The position numbers were made by a program, and so were the translations under genes. Source: Poa pratensis (Eukaryota; Streptophyta; Magnoliopsida; Poales; Poaceae). From it: 64,000 bases of DNA. Position 1 is the first letter of the stretch; each line of letters begins with the position of its first letter. The stretch covers positions 20,064,288-20,128,287 of the forward strand of contig CAMZMU010000096.1 in the NCBI GenBank assembly GCA_947311845.1. Reading direction: 5' to 3'. This document shows positions 58,169 through 64,000 of this stretch, piece by piece. The notes below the pieces were generated by a model. The model was not told the DNA's origin. It ran no database searches and worked only from the letters and a program-made list of their open reading frames with translations.

Positions 58169-58848
58169 TAGCACAGGAGCGCGTGATCAGAATCAGACAT
58201 GGCATCGATATCGGTTGAAAAGAAGCCCTGTCCCAGCACACGCTTCGCACTTAATTTCTCCGACATCGTTTCAATCATGAAAAGGAAATGCTTCAGGTAC
58301 AAGCTAGACATGTGCATTATGATCAATCCACATATTTGGACTAGCTTGCTATGTACATTTGCAGTTAAAAGGTTCGTGAGGAGAATGTTAGCAATTGAGA
58401 TGCTCATGGAAGAATATATTGTTTTTCTTCAGAAGAACTCATGGAATATTGGTCGGTGGAACCTTATCTACTCTGATGCGTTGGCCAATTAGCTGGGGTT
58501 CTCACAGTTAACGCACGGTTGGTACAGAGCATCAGTACCTTGTCTCTGAATCGTGCATGGACTGACCTCATTTTGTTTGTGCGGTGAACAATCTATATAA
58601 TTTGGCTGAACAAGATACACATGTAGAAGTATATATGTGAGTGATTATTTATCAAAGGTGTAGAAAGAGTTATAATTTCTAGTTTTTTTTTTTACCTTGG
58701 AGATCGCATAATCTTTTTTATTTATTTGCATGGTTCTCGAACTCAGTTCGGATAGATTTTTATCATCTACTTGGAAGTAGTAGTTTTTTCCAGTTGGCGT
58801 TAAACGGGCGTTTCAATAACTATTGCACGTTTGCACCATGCAAATCTA

Positions 58849-58928
58849 CTACCTCCATTTCAAAATATAAAATGTTTTGGCATGCTATTTTAATCCACGA
58901 AATGTCTTATATTTTGAAAGAGAGCTAA
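58849..58928. mobile_element. Degenerate Stowaway-like MITE
   Basis: CTACCTCCATTTCAAAATAT and inverse ATATTTTGAAAGAGAG. The terminus is a decayed CTCCCTCCGTTTCAAAATA. Missing at the matching place in copy 1 near 43724. Confidence 0.5.
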
Positions 58929-58974
58929 TAGTATTTAACAACTACTAGTAGTAAGCATTTACCTCAAGATCGGT

Positions 58975-59245
58975 CCTTCAAACAGTAGCAAAACTATAGA
59001 AATATCGGCACGATTGATGCTCTATGTCGCGAAAGGAAAATGACCACGTTGTGCTCCAAACTTATCCCAATATATTAATTTTTTATTCCTTTGTACATTT
59101 TCATTCAGCCTGCTAAATTTAAAACTCATTTTCGGCCATATATTAAATAAAAGACAATAATAGTGCAAAATACACACATAATGAACCAGAAGAAATGCAA
59201 ACAACAACATAACATTTCTCAGCCCCGTTTTCGGGATTCTTACAG
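58975..59245. repeat. Z block, copy 2 (3' flank of the BIG GRAIN-like gene)
   Basis: Partner of 44035-44450. It ends about 30 bp before the stop codon of the minus-strand gene, so it probably includes that gene's 3' UTR. Confidence 0.8.
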
Positions 59246-59276
59246 TTTGTTCCATTATTTTTTGGAATGAAAGGAA

Positions 59277-60206
59277 CTAGAAAACCCCGTGCGCGATGGC
59301 GCGATTGGCCACGAGGCTGGTGGTGCCGTACACGGGCAGCTCGTCGCCGTTCGCTCCGGCAAGACTCTCCAGCTCGAACAGATCGGAGCTCGAGTCGCTC
59401 CCCTCATCGTCCTCCTCCAGCTCCCCGAGGCTCCGCACCAGCTCCTCGACCCTGCGCCGCACCACCGAGTCCGAGCAGAACCTCACACACCTCCTTTCCA
59501 CCGTGTTCGCATCTGTCGTCACCGACGTGCAAGATGGCTGCGGTAGCTCCGGCAGTATGTGCGAAGGTGGGACGCGTGTCTTGGGCTTCCTTGGGAGGCG
59601 GCCTGAGGTGAACAGAGCCTTGAGGGCGCACGCGAACGTGGCCGGTGACGGCGGCATCGCCGGTCCGGGTGGCGACGGCGCGGTATCTCTTGTCCGGAGC
59701 CTGGCTACAGGGAAACACGGCCTGCCCTTCTTCTTCGCCTTGTCGCTGGGTGGGAGCACCGCGGCATCCGCGGCGACGAATTCCTCTGGGTGGCGCCGCG
59801 GCGGAGGCGGGCTGCGACGGCGGCGCGTGCACTCGGTGTCGGTGGTCGACGCGGAGGAGCAGGAGAAGCTGTAGCTGGAGGTGGACTCCGATGACGAGGT
59901 CGCTGACGACGCGTACCCCGAGTGCCTGGGGCGAGCCGCCGGCCCCGTGTCGCGCCGGCGCCTGTCCGCCTGCTTCGGCTTGCCCGCCCACCAGAACTGC
60001 GGCGGGGCCGGCACCAGCGCCTTCTCCTCCGAGCGACGCGTCGTGGCGTCGGCGTCGATGCCCTCGTCGAGAGAGTGGTACATTGCGTCCAGGAGCGAAG
60101 CAGAGAAGGACGCGCCGGACGCGCGCTCGCGGTCACCGCGCGCCCGGCGCGGCGGTGAGAGCGGGGGCAGGAGCGGATGCTTGCCGTGGCTGCGGCCCTT
60201 CTCCAT
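59277..60206 (-). CDS. BG1: BIG GRAIN 1-like protein, single exon
   Basis: 309 residues from ATG at 60206. The frame stays open 89 codons further upstream, but MEKGRSHGKHP was chosen because the family starts close to its first motif and a TATA box lies about 130 bp upstream. Motifs: SFSASLLDAMYHSLDEG (33-49), FWW (71-73), a serine-rich stretch, a basic RRRRS patch, SPATFACALKALFTSG, a VRFCSDSVVRRRVEELVRSL segment, and the hallmark C-terminus SSDLFELESL then ELPVYGTTSLVANRAIAHG. BG1 proteins are plant-specific, membrane-associated promoters of auxin response and transport that affect grain and organ size in rice. The gene is intact. The closest paralog (BG1 or BG1-like) cannot be decided here. 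Confidence 0.9.
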   Translation of the reverse strand: MEKGRSHGKHPLLPPLSPPRRARGDRERASGASFSASLLDAMYHSLDEGIDADATTRRSEEKALVPAPPQFWWAGKPKQADRRRRDTGPAARPRHSGYASSATSSSESTSSYSFSCSSASTTDTECTRRRRSPPPPRRHPEEFVAADAAVLPPSDKAKKKGRPCFPVARLRTRDTAPSPPGPAMPPSPATFACALKALFTSGRLPRKPKTRVPPSHILPELPQPSCTSVTTDANTVERRCVRFCSDSVVRRRVEELVRSLGELEEDDEGSDSSSDLFELESLAGANGDELPVYGTTSLVANRAIAHGVF

Positions 60207-60333
60207 GCCAAAGAAAGCGATACCGATCACTGATCGAACCACCGCGCTAGGTGAAGGGAAATGTGCGGCGGGAGTGGTGAGGACGGAGTGGAAGGTGGGA
60301 GTGGGATCGATGAGGGCGAGACGTGCGTGGTAA

Positions 60334-60346
60334 GGATTTATATAAG
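60334..60346 (-). promoter_or_regulatory. TATA box of the BIG GRAIN-like gene
   Basis: The minus strand reads CTTATATAAATCC, about 130 bp before the chosen ATG. It fits a plant TATA box with a short leader. Confidence 0.65.
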
Positions 60347-60479
60347 GTTGGTGCGTGCGTGCGTGCCGGGGAGTGGTGGCGCTGCTGCGGTGGCAGGTCA
60401 CTCGATCGCCACCAGCGCCGGGAATTATCAGCTTCCTCCCATACTGCGTTTCCGCCGTTCGCAGAGCTTCCAAAAGACA

Positions 60480-61430
60480 TGAGTGGAGTGGCCCGCCGCT
60501 CTACGGCGACCCCTCACCGAGGCGAGGGCGATGCCGGCCAGCTTGCCCGATTGTTTGTCTTGGCCTCACAAGTTGCACAGGGCCCGACCTTGGCCGGTTG
60601 GCCTGATGAGAGTCGAGTCAGCCAGCCGAGCAGTCAATAATACGAGTGTTGGTTCAGACCGGCCTTTGATCGGGGCATCAGAACAGAACGTCCTCCACGA
60701 AATGCTTTGTTCATGTTCATGTTGCCATTTTGCCATCAAATTACCTTTCACACAATTACTTTCAGATTCACCTTCACCAAAGTGCTACTACTTCCCATTT
60801 TGCCATCATTGCTTCCACATTTCCTTCCTTCTTTTTTTTTAGAACGAAGACCCAGGAGGGCCCGGCTTTATTAGAAAGCCAACAAACTGGTCAAGCCAAA
60901 CATCCAGTGCTGTTTGGTTACCCGCACTGTTTTGGGTCTCTCGTCTCCGTAACTCACTTGGGTCTGGCCTCGGAGAAACGCGGTCTGAGCCATCTTGTGC
61001 AGCCCGTTTGGTTGCCTGCATATCGTTTTTCTTTTTTGCTTATTTTTTTTGCATTTTCGTGTTTGACTGTCTGTATACTTGGCTGTGGGGTGTTTAGATG
61101 CAACACTCGGCTGTTTGGTTGCATGCAGGTTTAGTGTTGCGGTCACCACTTTCAAAAATGGTCATCTTAATTACCACCTCCTAACACAAGCACACAATCA
61201 GCAATCACAACAAGTAACAATGAGCCTAACACAAACACACAATCAGCAGCAGCAAGCAGCAATATCACAAGCACACAAGCATAATGACTACTACCACGGT
61301 GGATGATCAAGTGCACAAGTATCTACTTAAGTACATCATAGCAGGGGACAAAAACACCCTGATGAACAACAGGGGAAGCACACACATTGATCAAAATAAA
61401 TTCTGGACATTCTAAGCCCGGGTTAATAGC
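60480..61430. other. Intergenic region with repeat remnants
   Basis: No gene is recognised. 60830-60890 holds an A-tailed 3' end on the minus strand (GGCTTTCTAATAAAGCCGGG then a run of A), probably LINE-derived. 61170-61275 has a short A/C-rich direct repeat (ACACAATCAGCA). The Harbinger relic at 60905-61130 is listed separately. Confidence 0.4.
60905..61130. mobile_element. Relic of the same Harbinger-type family as 52973-53782
   Basis: ACTCACTTGGGTCTG and CGTTTTTCTTTTTTGC then TTTTGCATTTTCGT match the reverse complement of 53590-53765. CTGTTTGGTTAC and CTGTTTGGTTGC near the two ends are decayed termini. Confidence 0.55.
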
Positions 61431-61434
61431 TGGC

Positions 61435-61485
61435 AGGGGCATCCCATGCCCCTTATCAACACTAACAGGGGCATCACATGCCCCT
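61435..61485. repeat. Two 19-bp palindromes at the B3-like stop codon
   Basis: AGGGGCATCCCATGCCCCT (61435-61453) and AGGGGCATCACATGCCCCT (61467-61485): 8-bp perfect arms, 3-bp loop, 13 bp apart. The TGA stop of the B3-like frame lies in the loop region of the second. Confidence 0.85.
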
Positions 61486-62930
61486 GATCAAAATGCACTT
61501 CCTAAGCACGCTAGAACTAGCCATGTTCAGGACAAGTGTACCCCTCGCCGTCGAGTCCATGTTCTTGTAAATGTCCATCTTGAAGCATGTAGCGGTGAGC
61601 TTGAAGACTAGGCAGTCGTCCTCCTCCAGGCTGTACTTGTAGATGACATCTGGCCAGTTCCTCCCGATGACGATCTCGCCGGTGTTCTTGTAGTACTGGA
61701 GCTGCACATGCTCGTCGCAGAACTTGCAGGCGCCGATCGCAATGCAGCGAGGAAGCGGGATCATCATCCACTCCTTCAAGCTGGCATGGAAGGACCTTGG
61801 GATGAGAAGCATGTGCAGATCATCCTGGTCGAGCTGCACGTAGAAGCGCCTGGGCAGTCCTGCTCTTGGGAAGTGGCCGACCTTCAGCTTCTTCCCCTTC
61901 ACGGCTTGAGCAGCTCCAGAGCCTCCTCTTCCCTCCCAAGCAGCAATGGCTTCTGAAGCCTGCTGTTGAATTGGATGACGCCTGGCAATGGCACCAGCGG
62001 TGCAAAGCCAGGAGGAGGTCCATCTTGTTCGGCCTTAGGTACCTTGTCATTAAAGGTGACTTGGGTTAGCAATGCAGGATGAAGCTCTAGCACGAACACG
62101 CAAAGGATGATCAATGCACAAGCAATACATAGAACTCACATATCTGCATTTGGGGGGGAAATCCCCAAATCAAGCACTGCACAAGCACTAATGCTCAACA
62201 AAGCTATGCACAACCATTACCAAGTTATGCATGTGTGGATTTGGGACATCTAAACCCCAAATCAAGCACTACGCAAGACATGCACAATGAGGAAATGCTC
62301 AGAAAAACCCATAGTGAAGAACATGTCGAGTTGGGGAAAAAAACCCAAATCGAGGCACGACGAAGCATGTACAACACTAGATCGGAGCAAGTACAACACA
62401 ATGTGACATGTACTACACTAATTAAGCATCTACAAGCGCGGATTGAAGACCTAAATGTGACATGTACTACACTAATCAAACCCTAACAGACAAGGTTCTG
62501 TAGATTGGTACTTACCGTGGTGGTTGCCGGTGGTGCAGCCAGTGCAGACGGCGTAGGGGAAGCCGGCGGCGTAGGGGGAGCCATCGATGCAGGCGGTGCT
62601 AGAGGTGTAGACACTGGAGGAGGCGGTGGCGGCGCCCGGGGTCCGGTCGAGACGCCTGACATCAAGAATTCAAGATAGACACCAGCGGCAGCGCCTTCGC
62701 CCGCATCGCAGGGGCCGCAGGCCAGGCCGTGGATGGCCCTGCCATGGATGTGTCGGCCATTGCCACGACCGATGATGGCCGCGGGCGACAAATGGGGAAG
62801 GGCGCGTGGAACTGGCGGCGGAGCTCCTCCGGCGACATCTGCTGCACCAGGACGTTATGCACCCACCGGGAGTGCGGGTCCTCGCCGGGGGCAGTTCGGC
62901 GGCTGATGAGGTCCTGCCATTCCGATGGGC
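61474..62930 (-). CDS. B3-like DNA-binding protein, gene model incomplete
   Basis: The last exon (about 62042-61474) holds PPPGFAPLVPLPGVIQFNSR, then GREEEALELLKP. One base is missing near 61904, after which VKGKKLKVGHFP leads into a B3-fold stretch: FYVQLDQDDLHMLLIPRSFH, HVQLQYYKNTGEIVIGRNWP, YKYSLEEDDCLVFKL, CFKMDIYKN. B3 domains bind DNA in plant transcription factors. A strong donor ACG|GTAAGT at 62516 ends an upstream proline/alanine-rich exon. Further up, the minus strand reads EWQDLISRRTAPGEDPHSRW and QQMSPEELRRQFHAPFP, which looks coding, but in a frame that stops at about 62662. The exon structure between 62930 and 62516 and the start codon are unresolved. It may be a pseudogene. A Gypsy LTR begins 150 bp upstream. 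Confidence 0.5.
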
Positions 62931-63085
62931 GGTGGGGGCGGTGAGGAAGCAGGCGGAGAAGTTGAGACGAGGGAGAGAGAGAGAGTGGGTGGCGACTGGA
63001 GTGGGGAGTGGGGAGCTAACGCGAAACGTCGCGTCTCCCGCCCTTCCCAACGCGTGCAACTGCGTGGCACGCGTGGCCCGGTGCT

Positions 63086-64000
63086 TGATGACGTGAAAGC
63101 ACACGTTCGTTGGGAGACCCCAAGAGGAAGGTATGAAGCAGTGCAGCAACAAGTTTTCCCCAGTAAGATACCAAGGTTATCAATCCTGTAGGAGTAAGAA
63201 ATCACATATGAAGGTTGTCAGTGGCGCGCTGACGTGGAACCTACACACAACACAATCAAACTACTTTGCCCCAACGAAACAGTGAGATCGTCAATCTCAC
63301 CGGCTTGCTGAAAACAAAGGATTAAACGTATGGTGTGGAAAATAGTGTTTAATTGCAGAGAATGAAAAGGAACAATGATTGCTGTTGGTTGTATTATCAG
63401 TGTAAAAGAATGGACCGGGGTCTACAGTTCACTAGTGGTGTCTCTCCATAAAAGATAACTAACATGCTGGGTGAACAAATTACAGCTGGGCAATTGATAA
63501 AATATTGAGCGCATAACAATGCATATATATGACAAGATGACTACTATGATATTCAATTGGGCATTACAACATGATACATAGACCGTTATCCAACAGCATC
63601 TATGACTAATAATCCACCTTCAGGTTGACATCCGTGTTCCCCGTTGGTATTAAGTTGCAAGCAACAGATTATTGCATTAAGTAAAGTGCGTAATGTAAAA
63701 ATATACAATTATCCTTAGACAAAGCATTGCTGTTTTACCCCTAGTGGCAACAGCACATCCACAACCTTAGAAGTTGCTGTCACTCTCCCAGATTACTGGA
63801 GACTGAACCCACTATCTAGCATAAATACTCCCTCTTGGAGTTAAAAGTATCTACTTGGTCAAAGCATCTACTAGTAACGGAGAGCATGCAAGATCATAAA
63901 TAACATATAAGATAGATTGATAATCAACTTGACATAGTATTCAATATTCATCGGATCCCAGCAAACACAACATGTAGCATTACAATAATATGATCTTGAT
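63086..64000 (-). mobile_element. Gypsy LTR of the 31798-type family, cut by the window end
   Basis: TGATGACGTGAAAGCACACG onward follows the LTRs at 31798 and 36895 closely for the whole 915 bp. There is no primer-binding site to its left, so the element is either a solo LTR or the 3' LTR of an element continuing beyond the window. Left flank GTGCT is the probable target duplication. Confidence 0.9.

Larger units (their letters stand above)
56400..58720 (+). repeat. Y block, copy 3
   Basis: Same ordered landmarks as copies 1 and 2, split by the retroposon at 57263-58168. Confidence 0.85.

Noticed and set aside
58199..58492. 97-codon frame MASISVEKKPCPST in Y copy 3 as a small gene
   Set aside because: The matching stretch in Y copy 2 is frameshifted and in copy 1 interrupted, so coding constraint is unlikely.
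60207..60473. 89-codon N-terminal extension of the BIG GRAIN-like frame
   Set aside because: It runs through the TATA box and promoter. The family start motif follows closely after the ATG at 60206.

Overview
The window is plant nuclear DNA, almost certainly from a Pooideae grass and most likely Triticeae (wheat, barley, rye or Aegilops). The reasons are short intron-containing genes separated by deeply nested transposons, Stowaway MITEs with the CTCCCTCCGTTC terminus, Ty3/Gypsy LTRs starting TGATACGTCTC, GC-rich first exons, and grass-type LINE 3' ends. I cannot name the species from sequence alone. No CRISPR, operon, tRNA or rRNA was seen.

Five protein-coding loci are supported: (1) the last 27 codons of a mitochondrial (SLC25-type) carrier at 2-85, plus strand; (2) a complete five-exon BREVIS RADIX-like gene on the minus strand, 9107 down to 4562, 404 codons; (3) a six-exon phospholipid:diacylglycerol acyltransferase (PDAT1-type) on the plus strand, 20314-26850, with every splice site intact but two one-base frameshifts; (4) a single-exon BIG GRAIN 1-like gene on the minus strand, 60206 down to 59277; (5) a B3-like gene on the minus strand around 62.9-61.47 kb, with an unresolved 5' end and one apparent frameshift. 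These genes do not form a pathway; they are neighbours separated by repeats.

Repeat layout: 0.35-2.9 kb holds a Stowaway and an internally deleted PIF/Harbinger element. 9.9-19.1 kb holds GC-rich retroposons, LINE remnants, a repeat I call L, a Mutator-like element with about 110-bp inverted repeats, and Tourist MITEs. 27.9-30.6 kb holds LINE tails and more L copies. 30.65-41.17 kb is a four-level nest: an hAT-like element holds a solo Gypsy LTR, which holds a complete gag-protease-only Gypsy element of the same family in inverse orientation, whose 5' LTR holds a truncated LINE. 41.6-59.25 kb is an array of blocks X, L, Y and Z repeated two to four times and ending at the 3' end of the BIG GRAIN gene. 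It is broken up by a solo LTR, two SINEs, a LINE, GC-rich poly(A) retroposons, a Harbinger-type element, a Mutator-like element and a CACTA mini-element. 63.09 kb to the end is another Gypsy LTR cut by the window edge.

The most unusual signals are tiny (19-21 bp) poly(T) inserts flanked by perfect 9-14 bp target duplications, the X-L-Y-Z array next to the BIG GRAIN gene, and one-base losses in short homopolymer runs of otherwise intact reading frames. The last may be assembly errors rather than biology. I did not find a clearly new multi-gene system.
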